Assembly (NCBI GenBank): GCA_904419005.1
Contig: CAJFQI010000001.1
Coordinates: forward strand, 1 to 64,000
Origin: Candidatus Avimonas faecium
GTDB lineage: Bacteria > Bacillota > Clostridia > Oscillospirales > Acutalibacteraceae
Length of the DNA: 64,000 bases
Direction: 5' to 3'
Made by a program: the position numbers and the translations under genes. The notes beneath the pieces were generated by a model. It had not been told where the DNA came from. It made no database searches and saw nothing but the letters and a program-made list of their open reading frames with translations. This document shows positions 17,177 to 25,822 of this stretch, in pieces. Each line of letters starts with the position of its first letter. Within the stretch, counting starts at the first letter, position 1.

Positions 17177-17205
17177 ATTGTAGCCTGCCTAACGCCAAAA
17201 GTCAA
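17177..17205 (-). promoter_or_regulatory. Sigma-A promoter of the riboswitch operon
   Basis: On the minus strand: TTGACT, a 17-bp spacer, TACAAT, about 33 bp before the first aptamer stem. The surface-protein genes therefore have their own transcript, separate from the ECF genes upstream. Confidence 0.85.
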
Positions 17206-17391
17206 CGGCTTCGGGAGGAACCGGCGGTAAAATTCCAGAATTCCCGAATTATTACCAAGCCGGCAGGCGCATGTCCCCGCCAGGGCGTTGGCCTCCCGCC
17301 AAGGGAGGAGACGGCGGATAGGGCCGCCCCCCCACGCACGCGGCACCGCCCCCTGCACACGACCGCTTTTGCGATATTTCCCGCGGCTTCC

Positions 17392-18291
17392 CTACGGCTC
17401 GAGCATCCCGTATTTGACCTTGATCCGGTCAAGGATCTCAATCACCGGCTTGGAGAAAAACAGGAGGAAAAAGGCGGTGGCCACCGCATGGGTCAAATCA
17501 AACCGGAAGGCAGAGACATACGTGGCAATCACGGTCGGCCAGGTCAGCGGGTTCCCGGAGCTGAGCAGCGTCCCCAGGTTGATGATCCCCCCGTAGATCA
17601 GGAAGGTGGCCAGGGTTCCATAGATGCACAGCGGGATCCGCTTTTTGGGCAGCAGACCCTTTTTGAACAATATTCCCGCCAGGAAGCCCACGATCCCGAA
17701 GCAGAACATCTGCCAGGGGGTGTAGATGCCCTGGCCGAAGAAGAAGTTGGAAACAAACCCGGTCACCGCGCCGACCAGGAAGCCCGACTCCGCCCCGAAG
17801 CAGACCCCCGCGATGATCACGATGGCGCACACCGGCTTGAATTGGGGCAGCATATAGAAAGCGGCCCGGCCCGCCACCGCCAGCGCGGCCAGGGTGGCGA
17901 TCACAATCAGCTCCCGCGCCTGGGGCTTCCGTTTTTCAAACACCATGAAAAACGGGATCATGGTGCAGATGATAATCAGCAGGGAAACCGCGTAATACAG
18001 CCGCCAGACCACGGTGGTCCCGAAAAGGGAAAATTCCCATTTCATGGTCTGCATCCGGCTGCCCAGCACAACCAGCACGACCGGGATCAGGACGACGATA
18101 AAAAACAGCGACACCCGCGTCCGCTTGCTCAGCTTATGTTTGCTTTTTTCCTTCGGCGGCCGCTTTCCCGGAGCCTCCGGCGTCGGAGCCGGGCAGGAGG
18201 GGGATGCGTTCCCGGGTTGGATTCCCCCGCCCTGCGGGGCGGGCGCCGAAGGCGCTGTATGCGGGTCCGGGGTCACAAATTCCGTTGGCAC
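17392..18291 (-). CDS. ECF transporter substrate-binding (S) component, probably for cobalamin
   Basis: The 299-residue protein has a Pro-rich cytoplasmic N-terminus of about 55 residues, one or two extra membrane segments, then the five to six hydrophobic helices of an ECF S component (from ARELIVIATLAALAVAGRAAF, whose Ala-rich face resembles the EcfT contact motif). It starts with GTG at 18291 and overlaps the 3' end of the fused ATPase gene by 19 bp; GGAGGAGG lies 10 bp before it. The S component sets the substrate. Its position next to the cobalamin riboswitch operon argues for a corrinoid, similar in role to CbrT of lactobacilli, but no motif proves it. Confidence 0.85.
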   Translation of the reverse strand: MPTEFVTPDPHTAPSAPAPQGGGIQPGNASPSCPAPTPEAPGKRPPKEKSKHKLSKRTRVSLFFIVVLIPVVLVVLGSRMQTMKWEFSLFGTTVVWRLYYAVSLLIIICTMIPFFMVFEKRKPQARELIVIATLAALAVAGRAAFYMLPQFKPVCAIVIIAGVCFGAESGFLVGAVTGFVSNFFFGQGIYTPWQMFCFGIVGFLAGILFKKGLLPKKRIPLCIYGTLATFLIYGGIINLGTLLSSGNPLTWPTVIATYVSAFRFDLTHAVATAFFLLFFSKPVIEILDRIKVKYGMLEP

Positions 18292-19958
18292 AGCGCAATA
18301 ACCTCCTCCTCTGTCACGGCATCCGGGAAAAGCCGGCGGGCCATCCGGTTGGCCGCGGTGGTATAAAAGCTGTTGCCCGCGAAGAATGCGCGGGTGGGCC
18401 CGGAGGAAACCACGCTGCCGCCGAAGAACATGGCGCAGGTGTCGGCATACCGGGCGCAGAATTCCACGTCGTGGGAGACCATCACGATGGTTACCCCCTG
18501 CCCCTGGAGCTTTTTCAGGATGCCGGCCAGCGTCCGCTTAAAGTAGCCGTCAATCCCCTTGGTCGGCTCATCAAGCAGCAGCAGGCGCGGCTCGAGCAGG
18601 AGCACCTTGGCCAGCGCGGCGCGCTGCTGCTCCCCGCCGCTGAGGTCGTAGGGGTGCATCGGCAGCAGATCCTCAATCTCGGTCAGGGCGGCCATTTCCC
18701 GCGCTTTGCCCCGCTTCTCCTCCGCGGTCATCCGGCGGCCGGAGAACATCTCCATTAGGTCAAGCTCCACCGTCTTTTTGACAAAAAGGGCCTGCGGGTT
18801 CTGGGGGAGCACCCCCAGGTTATGGTGAAACAATTCCTCGTCGGTGTATTTGGAAAGCTCCCGGCCGTGGAGCTTGATTTTCCCGCGGTAGGGCCGGCTC
18901 AGGCGGCTCATCAGGTTCAGGGTGGTGGTTTTCCCGGTGCCGTTGCCGCCGACGATGGCCATCCACTCGCCGCTTTGCACCGTGAGGTTCAGATCCCGGA
19001 TCACGTCGGGGGCGCTCTTTTCGTATTTGAACCACACGTCCTTCATCTCAATGGCGGGAGCCGCCCCGTCCGCCGCCTTGCCTTCCGTCCCCTCCCCGGC
19101 GGGAAGGGCCGTCTGGGCGGGCGCCTTGTCCCGGAACAGCTCATCCAGCCACTGGCGGCCGTCCCGCACGGTGAGGGGGCAGGGCAGGCGATTTTCCACC
19201 CCCGCGTGAATCCGGATGGGCGCGGGAAGGGCCCAGAACATATCGTGCTTTTTCTCTTTGAGGATCCGCCCTACCTCCGCCGGCCGGTCGTAGCAGAGCA
19301 GCCTGCCCTGGTCAAGCACCGCCACCCGGTCCGCCGCGGGAAAGATCTCGTCCAGCCGATGCTCCGAAATCAGGATGGTGGTGCCCAGCTCCCGGTTGAT
19401 CTTCTTGACCGTCTCAAGGAATTCGGAGGCGGCGATCGGGTCGAGCTGGGAGGTCGGCTCGTCCAGGATCAGCACGCCGGGCTGCATCGCCATGACCGAG
19501 GCAAGGTTGAGCAGCTGCTTCTGCCCGCCGGAAAGCTCGGTCACATTCCGCATAAACCAGCCCTGGATGCCGAAAAAGCTCGCCATCTCCGCCACCCGCA
19601 GCCGGATGGTCGCCTTATCGCAGCCCAGGCTTTCCAGACCGAAGGCAAGCTCGTGCCAGACCTTGTCGGTCACGATCTGGTTATCCGGGTTCTGCAGCAC
19701 ATACCCGATCCCGGACGCCTGAGCGCGCTGATCGGCCTCCTCAAGGGGACGCCCGTTGTACAGGATAACGCCCTCCCGCGTCCCATGCGGGGTTAAAACG
19801 GTTTTGAGATGGCGCAGGAGGGTGCTTTTCCCGCAGCCCGAACGGCCGCAGAGGGCGACAAACTCCCCCTCCCGCACCGTCATGGTCAAATGATCCAGCG
19901 CCTTTTTGGTCTGTTCGGGATAGGAAAAGGTCAGATTTTCGATTGCAAACGAGCCCAT
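18273..19958 (-). CDS. Energy-coupling factor transporter ATPase, two fused ABC domains
   Basis: The 561-residue protein contains two complete ABC ATPase domains. The first has Walker A GRSGCGKST (about residue 38), signature LSGGQKQLL and Walker B LILDEPTSQLD. The second, after a linker, has Walker A GGNGTGKTT (about 325), signature LSGGEQQRAA and Walker B LLLLDEPTKGID. This is the EcfA-EcfA' pair as one chain, a known arrangement in Clostridia. The ATG at 19958 is preceded by GGGAGG; a GTG five codons upstream lacks a good site. It overlaps ecfT by 28 bp and the S-component gene by 19 bp, so the three subunits are translationally coupled. Confidence 0.95.
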   Translation of the reverse strand: MGSFAIENLTFSYPEQTKKALDHLTMTVREGEFVALCGRSGCGKSTLLRHLKTVLTPHGTREGVILYNGRPLEEADQRAQASGIGYVLQNPDNQIVTDKVWHELAFGLESLGCDKATIRLRVAEMASFFGIQGWFMRNVTELSGGQKQLLNLASVMAMQPGVLILDEPTSQLDPIAASEFLETVKKINRELGTTILISEHRLDEIFPAADRVAVLDQGRLLCYDRPAEVGRILKEKKHDMFWALPAPIRIHAGVENRLPCPLTVRDGRQWLDELFRDKAPAQTALPAGEGTEGKAADGAAPAIEMKDVWFKYEKSAPDVIRDLNLTVQSGEWMAIVGGNGTGKTTTLNLMSRLSRPYRGKIKLHGRELSKYTDEELFHHNLGVLPQNPQALFVKKTVELDLMEMFSGRRMTAEEKRGKAREMAALTEIEDLLPMHPYDLSGGEQQRAALAKVLLLEPRLLLLDEPTKGIDGYFKRTLAGILKKLQGQGVTIVMVSHDVEFCARYADTCAMFFGGSVVSSGPTRAFFAGNSFYTTAANRMARRLFPDAVTEEEVIALCQRNL

Positions 19959-20818
19959 TTGGCGTCCTCCCACAAATCCATGATCAGCGGCATCAGGCAG
20001 AGCCCCGCGTATCCGAGGTAAACCGTCAGGCTGAAGGGCGAAAAAGGCTTGACAACAAGCGCGGGGAAATACACGATGTTGTTTTCCCCCGCCGCCGCGC
20101 CGGCCAGCACCACCGCGATCAGCAGCAGCAGCACAACGAGGCCCAGCACGTCCCGCCGGTCAAAACGGTAATTGGAGAAGCTGGTCCGCCCCTTCAGCCC
20201 GTAGCCGCGCGATTTCATCGAGTCTGCCGTGTCAATCGCGTTTTCCAGCGCCCAGGTAATCAGGATCAGCAGGATCTTCATCCCGTTTTTCGCACGCTGA
20301 ATAACGCCGCCGTTGCTGACATCCCGCCCGATGCACTTCTGCGCGTTTGAGATCACCCGCGCCTGCGCCTTGAACCGCGGCACCAGGCGCAGCGTCATCG
20401 ACAGCACCAGGGACAGGGCGGGGATCACCCGCCCAAACAGATAGATAAATTTATCCGAGGTCATCACCGCATTGTAGCAGGAGAACCAGATGATGACCGA
20501 GACGAACATGGTCGCCGCCGCAAAGCCGTAAATAATGGATTCGGCCGTGACCGGATTGTCGTTGACGTAAACCAGGATGGTCGCCCCTTCGTGGTTGAAC
20601 ACGGGATTCATCACGGCAAAAAGCAGCAGGACGGGAAGCATCATCAGGTTGAACCGCACCGCTTTCCCCCGGTTGAGATAGGTGGAGTAGGCCATGCCGC
20701 ACAGCAGGGAAATCCCCAGGAAAACGGGGTGGAGGAAGAACATGCTGAACAGGATGACCGCCAGGAAATACAGGAAATTCACCACCGGGTGAAAGGACGA
20801 AAAGCTATCCTTCAACAT
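19931..20818 (-). CDS. ecfT: Energy-coupling factor transmembrane protein EcfT
   Basis: The 295-residue membrane protein has five to six hydrophobic segments and the two cytoplasmic coupling motifs typical of EcfT: ARVISNAQKCIGRD is in the first coupling-helix region, and the second region carries an ADSMKSRGYG motif, matching the Ala-Arg-Gly signature. The N-terminal HPVVNFLYFLAVILFSM and the C-terminal hydrophobic segments are also typical. GAGGGGGAG precedes the ATG at 20818. It is the first gene of the ECF operon. A TTGACA box on the minus strand at 20895-20900 could be its -35, but the -10 is unclear, and no riboswitch is visible in this leader. Confidence 0.92.
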   Translation of the reverse strand: MLKDSFSSFHPVVNFLYFLAVILFSMFFLHPVFLGISLLCGMAYSTYLNRGKAVRFNLMMLPVLLLFAVMNPVFNHEGATILVYVNDNPVTAESIIYGFAAATMFVSVIIWFSCYNAVMTSDKFIYLFGRVIPALSLVLSMTLRLVPRFKAQARVISNAQKCIGRDVSNGGVIQRAKNGMKILLILITWALENAIDTADSMKSRGYGLKGRTSFSNYRFDRRDVLGLVVLLLLIAVVLAGAAAGENNIVYFPALVVKPFSPFSLTVYLGYAGLCLMPLIMDLWEDAKWARLQSKI

Positions 20819-20931
20819 CGCTCCCCCTCTCAATACGGGCGCCGGCCAGGCCCGGCTTCACCGTTCTCTTTAGCTTAATATACGCCTTTGCCCCTGTCAA
20901 GGACAGGGGGCGAAATTCGCCGAAAATTACG

Positions 20932-20969
20932 AAAAAAGCCGCCTTCCTCCCAAAGGGACGGAAAGCGGC
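20932..20969 (-). terminator. Intrinsic terminator of the rsm22-like gene
   Basis: A long stem (20938-20951 with 20955-20969, one bulge) is followed on the minus strand by TTTTTT. It separates the methyltransferase gene from the ECF operon. Confidence 0.8.
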
Positions 20970-21102
20970 CTCCGGCCGAAGCAAGGCAAACGAGCGGCTT
21001 TCCCCGGCCGTCTCGGGAGGCTGCCGCCGGCTGCGGCGTCTTGCGTGTGCGTCTTGCCGCAGCCGCCGGAAAACGGGCGCTTCGCTTTCACGCCCGGCAG
21101 CC

Positions 21103-22083
21103 TTATCCATCGGCCGGGAGGAGCCGGTCGCCGCATTTCGCCCCCCGCGCCTGCCGGAAGGCCGCCGGGTCGCGGCGGGTGGCCAGCCGCTTCTCCAGCC
21201 CCTGCGCCGTACACAGCGTCAGCGCAATCCGCCCCTTAGCCACCTGCGGGTGGCGGAGCACCCGCGCGCCGCCGGGTTCGCCGGCAAGAAGCGCCGGCCG
21301 GCAAAGGGCCAGATACGCGAATTTTTCGTCCTCGTAAGGGGCCTCTCCCCCCTTGAGCTGCCGGTGAAGGCGGCTGCGGGCCACCCGGCAGGTAAAATGG
21401 CACCAGTCGGGCCCCGTCATCGGGCAGGGGCCGCTGTGCGGGCAGGGGGCCGCTATCCGCGCGCCCAGCCCCGTCAGCCGCTCCCGCACCTGCCGCAAAA
21501 CAGCGAACCCGGCCGGGGTGCCCGGCTCCACCACCAGAAGCAGCCCCCGCGCCGCCTGCCACAGCCGCTCCGCCGCCGTTTGCAGCACCGCGGGGGGCAG
21601 CTCGTTCAAAACGTAGGCCGCCGTCACCAGCTCCGCCTGGGGCAGCGGGCCCGCCGTCAGGTCCGCCGCCTGCCAGCGGGCGGACTGGAGGGCGGGAGGC
21701 CCCGCCTGCGCCAGCCGCTGGCCGAGCTCCCGCATGGCCGGCTCCCGCTCCAGGCAGAGGATGCTTTCCGGATGGAAAACCGCCTCCGCCGCCCAGGCGG
21801 CCGCGCCGGTCCCCGCCCCGGCATCCAGCAGGGTATGGGGCCGGAAATCCGGCAAAACCTCCGCCGCGTACTGCATGGCCGCCGCGCAGGCCCCGAAGGT
21901 GGCGGGCATCCGGGCGGCGGCATAAGCCGTCGCCTCCGCCCCCTGGGTAAGCAGGCGGCGCCCCCGCCCGCTCTCCTTCCGGTACCGCCGGGACAAGGCC
22001 TGCGCCTGGGACAGCAGGCGGGATGCCCCTTCCTTCTCCGCCTCCTGCTCAACCGCTGCCCGCAGCGCCGTTGGAAATTCCAT
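21103..22083 (-). CDS. Rsm22-family rRNA methyltransferase-like protein
   Basis: The 326-residue protein has a helical N-terminus with AAARMPATFGACAAAMQYAAE, the YxxxRMPATY-like motif of the Rsm22 family, then a SAM-binding motif LLDAGAGTGAAAWAAE near residue 105, LCLEREPAM, and VTAAYVLNEL. The C-terminal half has the Cys/His motif of the family: APCPHSGPCP and DWCHFTCR, which probably bind a metal or Fe-S cluster. Rsm22 proteins act on small ribosomal subunits in mitochondria; the bacterial function is less clear. It is transcribed alone or with upstream remnants, and ends at the terminator 20932. Confidence 0.88.
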   Translation of the reverse strand: MEFPTALRAAVEQEAEKEGASRLLSQAQALSRRYRKESGRGRRLLTQGAEATAYAAARMPATFGACAAAMQYAAEVLPDFRPHTLLDAGAGTGAAAWAAEAVFHPESILCLEREPAMRELGQRLAQAGPPALQSARWQAADLTAGPLPQAELVTAAYVLNELPPAVLQTAAERLWQAARGLLLVVEPGTPAGFAVLRQVRERLTGLGARIAAPCPHSGPCPMTGPDWCHFTCRVARSRLHRQLKGGEAPYEDEKFAYLALCRPALLAGEPGGARVLRHPQVAKGRIALTLCTAQGLEKRLATRRDPAAFRQARGAKCGDRLLPADG

Positions 22084-22119
22084 CGCTTTCCCTCTTTCGC
22101 TCCGTGGCGCTTTGACCGG

Positions 22120-22495
22120 CTATGTATGCCCGTCAGCGCACAGAATAACAATCACCAAGGATAATTTGCCCTTTTCATCCGGCGCGGTAAAGCAGAGCTG
22201 CCGCACCGTTCCAACGACCAGAGAGCGCCGTCCGCGGCCGTGAGGATCTCCATCCCCGCCCCGGCCGGCTTCCCGGCGCATTCGTCCACAAGGCTCCAAT
22301 CTCCTCCGTCCCGTACAGCCAGCATACGTCCAACGCGCCGGCAGGGATGCCGACAACGGCGAAGCCCTCGGGCGGCTGCGTGCCGGCCGGGGCGAATTCG
22401 CCGATCCAGCAGGCAAACGGCTCCCCCTCCTTGAAGCGTCTCAGCCCCAGGTATGCGCCGCCGTCCCCATATACGGCGTGCGCCGCAGGCTCCGT
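22120..22495 (-). pseudogene. Frameshifted GyrI/AraC effector-binding domain remnant
   Basis: Three consecutive minus-strand frames together rebuild the C-terminal half of a GyrI-like effector-binding domain. Frame one gives EPFACWIGEFAPAGTQPPEG and then IPAGALDVCWLYGTEE. After a shift near 22280-22305 frame two gives KPAGAGMEILTAADGALWSL. After a second shift near 22190-22220 frame three gives FTAPDEKGKLSL and the stop at 22120. Intact relatives typically end in a CPRF-TTPDEKG-type motif, so the order is right. The N-terminal half is missing. This explains much of the 541-bp gap between the rsm22-like gene and the Rnf operon. Confidence 0.7.
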
Positions 22496-22624
22496 TTTTC
22501 TTTATATTAGCATGGCGCTTGGGGGAATACAAGGCCGAAACGCGGAGCGCCGGCCGCGTTTGCGGCCGGCGCAAAAGCCATATCGACGTTTTGGGGAAGG
22601 CCGTAGGCGCGCCTTCCCCCCGCC

Positions 22625-23668
22625 TCATCCCTTCGGGAGCACCGACAGGGCGAATACCGCCAGGCCGGCGGCGGCCAGCCAGACCGGCAGCGGCCGGAAG
22701 GAGGGCGGCAGGTGGGGGTTGCCGGCAGGCTCCAGGCGCGGGGCCGCCGCCGCAATCAGCGCGCACCCCAGCCCCAGGATCAGCGCCGCCGCCGCGATCC
22801 CCCCATACAGGGGAAGGGCCGCCGCTTCGGGCAGGCGCCGGTCGGCCGCGAGCACGGCCAAGGCCGCCAGAGCCGGCAGAGTGCCGTCCGAAAAAACGGC
22901 GCGCAGGGCTGCCTTGACCGGCGCTTCGTTGGGCTTCTGCCGGAGCGCCGCACCCGCCGCGAGGGCCAGCAGCCCGGCCAAGGCGGCGGCGAAGAAGGGC
23001 CTCCAAACCGATGGGAGGGGGAACCGCCTGGTCAGCGGGGCGAACAGAGCCCCGGCCGCCGCCGTCAGGCCCGCCGCGCACGCCGCATACAGCAACCCCT
23101 CCGGAACCCGGTAGCCGCTCAGCCGGCCCTTCCCGCGCACGCGCACCAGCGCCAGCAGCAGGGCGGCTGCAACCAGGCCCGCCCCGCCGAAGGCAAAGGA
23201 AGCGGACAGCGGGAACCCGTCCGGCAGGAGCCGCACCCCGGCCAGCGTGCCGGCCGACAGCAGCTCCCGCACCCCGCCGGTCAACAGAAGGGCCGCGGCG
23301 CAGCCCACCGGCTGCCCGGCGGGCAGGGGCGGCTTTTCGTCCAGGGACAGGGCCGCCGGGGCGCTGAACAGCAGCAGGGCCGCCGACAGACCCTCCGGCC
23401 CCATCGCATCCCGCCAGGCAGGGCGCCAGGCGGAAAGCGCCAGCGACAGGGCGGTATACAGCGCCGCGGCAAAGAGAAGGGAGGCCGCGTTTTTGGCCGG
23501 GCCGGCAAGGGGCCGGAAAATCCGCAGCATCAGCAGATTGAGCAGCAGGAGCAGCCCGCCGCCGGCAATAGCCAGCAGCGCCGCGGTCAGGGAGCCGCAG
23601 CCCGCGGCCAGCAGGCAAAAGAATACCGCCGCGCCGTCTACCGACGGACGCCGTTTCACGGGGGCCAT
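22625..23668 (-). CDS. Divergent RnfE-RnfA-like fusion membrane protein
   Basis: The 347-residue protein is almost entirely hydrophobic (about 10-11 segments). Residues about 10-185 resemble RnfE: the stretch LLLTGGVRELLSAGTL with RLLPDGFPLS follows the RnfE end pattern. Residues about 190-347 resemble RnfA: the order of helices and the C-terminal PPSFRPLPVWLAAAGLAVF fit the RnfA tail. RnfA and RnfE normally carry two conserved Cys each for a membrane Fe-S cluster. Here only one (in AAGCGSL) has a plausible counterpart; the others appear as Ala or Ser. It starts one base after the rnfG stop. The assignment rests on position and weak patterns, so it is tentative, and the protein may not transfer electrons as in Rnf. 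Confidence 0.6.
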   Translation of the reverse strand: MAPVKRRPSVDGAAVFFCLLAAGCGSLTAALLAIAGGGLLLLLNLLMLRIFRPLAGPAKNAASLLFAAALYTALSLALSAWRPAWRDAMGPEGLSAALLLFSAPAALSLDEKPPLPAGQPVGCAAALLLTGGVRELLSAGTLAGVRLLPDGFPLSASFAFGGAGLVAAALLLALVRVRGKGRLSGYRVPEGLLYAACAAGLTAAAGALFAPLTRRFPLPSVWRPFFAAALAGLLALAAGAALRQKPNEAPVKAALRAVFSDGTLPALAALAVLAADRRLPEAAALPLYGGIAAAALILGLGCALIAAAAPRLEPAGNPHLPPSFRPLPVWLAAAGLAVFALSVLPKG

Positions 23669-23669
23669 C

Positions 23670-24686
23670 CTACCGGCTCTCCCGGGCCAGGGCCGCCGCC
23701 AACACATACGCGCGGTTGGCGGCCCTGACCACCGCCCTCGAGGAAACCGTCGCGCCGGTTACGCCGTCCACTTCCCCGTTGCCGGCGGCCGCGTTATCCA
23801 CGCCGCCCTCCGTGCCGCCTTCCTGCCCCTGTGGAGGCGCTTCCCGCAGCGCTTCGGCCGCCAGCCGGACGAATTCCGACACACTCACCGACACCCCGGT
23901 ATAGGCGTCGGTCTTGCCCGTGTCCGCATCGTATACCAACGCCGCCGGATCCTGCACGGCAATCAGCGCGTCCTGCATAACCGCGGCCTGTTCATGCCAC
24001 AGCAGGCCGTCCTCTGTCATGACGTATTCGCCCGCCTGCGACTCCTGCTTCTTTGTCCGGTCGGAGCCTTCCTTCCGGGCGTCCCAATTGACCGCCGTAA
24101 TCCGGCCGCCCTGCACCGTGATTTCCACAAAGGCGCGGTAGCCGTCCACATAGTCCTCCTGCTCGGCGCGGTAGCTGCCGTCCTTCCACATCTCCGGCAC
24201 AGAGGACGCGCCGCTCGGCGCCCCATCGTCCATACCAGTGTAGCCATCCAGGGAAGCGGGGGCCGCCAGGGAATCAAACTGGCGGTAAAACGCCTCCTCC
24301 GTCACGCGGGAGCCGTAGCCCTGCGTTTCCTGGTTGTCGCCGACGCGCAGCCCTAAGAAGCGGGAGGCGTCGGCCGAGAGGGCGGTATGCACCTGCATCT
24401 CCCCGCCGTAGCCTTTGACCGCGACGGTGACGGCGTAGCCGAGCAGGGCGCCGTCTGCATCCAGTACCCGGTATGCGGCTTTTATATCGGATTCCCCCGC
24501 CGTGTCCACCGCCTGCCAGGTATCGCCCGAAATCACGCCGGAAAATGCGTCCTGCACCGCCTGAAGCTCCTGCTTCTCAATGACGCGGCGGGTGACGGCG
24601 TCCATTCCAAAAAGCAGCGCTGCCGAAACCGCGGTCACCGCCAGCAGGCTCAGCAGCGGCTTAAGCCATTGTTTCATAGTCCACAT
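23670..24686 (-). CDS. rnfG: RnfG-like FMN-binding protein with two FMN-bind-like modules
   Basis: The 338-residue protein has one N-terminal membrane helix (about 8-28), then an RnfG-type domain (about 30-140) with GYGGEMQVHTALS and NQETQGYGSRV, where the usual motif is ETPGLG. A second FMN-bind-like module (about 170-330) has YVDGYRAFVEITVQGGRI, and ends in the flavinylation motif DGVTGATVSS, whose Thr would carry covalent FMN attached by ApbE. Normal RnfG is about 200 residues with one domain, so this protein has an insertion or fusion. Two starts are possible (24686, 24677); the first has AAGGAAGG at good distance. It is encoded between rnfD and the RnfE-A-like gene. Confidence 0.82.
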   Translation of the reverse strand: MWTMKQWLKPLLSLLAVTAVSAALLFGMDAVTRRVIEKQELQAVQDAFSGVISGDTWQAVDTAGESDIKAAYRVLDADGALLGYAVTVAVKGYGGEMQVHTALSADASRFLGLRVGDNQETQGYGSRVTEEAFYRQFDSLAAPASLDGYTGMDDGAPSGASSVPEMWKDGSYRAEQEDYVDGYRAFVEITVQGGRITAVNWDARKEGSDRTKKQESQAGEYVMTEDGLLWHEQAAVMQDALIAVQDPAALVYDADTGKTDAYTGVSVSVSEFVRLAAEALREAPPQGQEGGTEGGVDNAAAGNGEVDGVTGATVSSRAVVRAANRAYVLAAALARESR

Positions 24687-24825
24687 CCTACCCCTTCCTT
24701 GTTCCGCCGCGGCGCACAGCGCCGGCCCGGCGATGCCTTTTCCACACCCCGTGCGCCGTCTGTCCGGCTGCCCGGGCGGAAATCCCTGTTTCTACTCCTG
24801 ATGAGATCCAAAGGCCGCCGGCGGC

Positions 24826-25770
24826 TCACCGCTTGGCCGGGTCGGGCGCCGCCGCATGGGACGGCCGCGTACCGTAGACCGGCGGGCGGGTGAGATACTC
24901 TATCAGCGGGGTGGCCAGGTTCATCAGCAGGATGGCAAAGCACATCCCCTCCGGGTACGGGCCCCAAAGGCGGAGCGCCGCCGTCAATATCCCCACCCCG
25001 GCGGCGAAAACCAGCTCGCCGGCAAAGGTGGTGGGCTTGCCGGTAAAATCGGTCGCCATATAAAAGGCGCCCAGCAGCAGCCCGCCGGATAAGACCTGCG
25101 CCGCCGCCTTGCCGGTAAACAGGGGCTCCCCGCCGAAAATCCAATAAAAGAGGGCGAAGCTCCACACGCAGACGGCCGGCACCCGCAGCCGGATGCATCC
25201 GGTTGCCAGAAGATATGCCCCGCCCAAGAGGATCAGCAGCGCCGAGGTTTCCCCCAGGCTGCCGTTTTCCCCACCCCAGAGCATCGGCCAAAGATCCCCG
25301 CCCGCCGCAAGCGGGGTGGCGGAGGAAACGGCATCCGCCCATTCGTACCCGCGCAGGCTGGACGGCCATACCGCCATCAGCATGGCGCGGCCCGCCATCG
25401 CGGGGTTGAGCAGGTTGTGCCCGATCCCCCCGAAAAGCTGCTTGACCACCGCGATGGCGAAAACGCCGGCCGCCGCCGCGGCAAGCAGGCTGGTCCCCGC
25501 CGGCAGGGAAAGGGCCAGCAGCAGCCCGGTCACGACCGCGCTGCCGTCAAACGCCGCCCTGTCCCGGCGGAGCCTGAGGCACAGCCACTCGCTGGCCGCG
25601 CAGGCCGCCACCGTCACCAGCAGCAGCCACAGCGCCCGGAGCCGGAAAAACCAAAGCGCGGCGGCCACCGGCGGGATGAGGCCGATGCAGACGTCCCGCA
25701 TGATGCCCCGCGTGTCCCGCGGACGGCGGATATAAGGAGCGGACAGCGCGATATTCGGTTTCTGGTTCAA
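24826..25770 (-). CDS. rnfD: Rnf complex subunit RnfD
   Basis: The 314-residue membrane protein matches RnfD/NqrB: the N-terminal NIALSAPYIRRPRDTRGIMR, about nine hydrophobic segments, GIGHNLLNPAMAGRAML near residue 120, and the DAVSSATPLA stretch whose Thr is the usual covalent FMN site. Later segments keep FYMATDFTGKPTT and MNLATPLIEYLTRP. The subunit forms the ion-translocating membrane part with RnfA/E/G. The operon order (apbE, rnfC, rnfD, rnfG, rnfEA-like) is close to the usual rnfCDGEAB order but ends without rnfB. Confidence 0.95.
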   Translation of the reverse strand: MNQKPNIALSAPYIRRPRDTRGIMRDVCIGLIPPVAAALWFFRLRALWLLLVTVAACAASEWLCLRLRRDRAAFDGSAVVTGLLLALSLPAGTSLLAAAAAGVFAIAVVKQLFGGIGHNLLNPAMAGRAMLMAVWPSSLRGYEWADAVSSATPLAAGGDLWPMLWGGENGSLGETSALLILLGGAYLLATGCIRLRVPAVCVWSFALFYWIFGGEPLFTGKAAAQVLSGGLLLGAFYMATDFTGKPTTFAGELVFAAGVGILTAALRLWGPYPEGMCFAILLMNLATPLIEYLTRPPVYGTRPSHAAAPDPAKR

Positions 25771-25822
25771 CGGATTTCCCTCCTCTGCGTGACGGCCCGG
25801 CGGCTTCCCAGCCCCCGCGCGG

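Noticed and set aside
20819-20931. Second cobalamin riboswitch upstream of ecfT
   Set aside because: The leader lacks the GCCACTG and AGCCAGGAGACCTGCC blocks that are so clear at 16946-17143.
22152-23618. A 488-codon minus-strand frame overlapping the Rnf-like fusion
   Set aside because: It lies in another frame of the RnfE-A-like gene and is Arg/Gly/Pro-rich. Only its last 60 codons carry meaning, as part of the frameshifted pseudogene.
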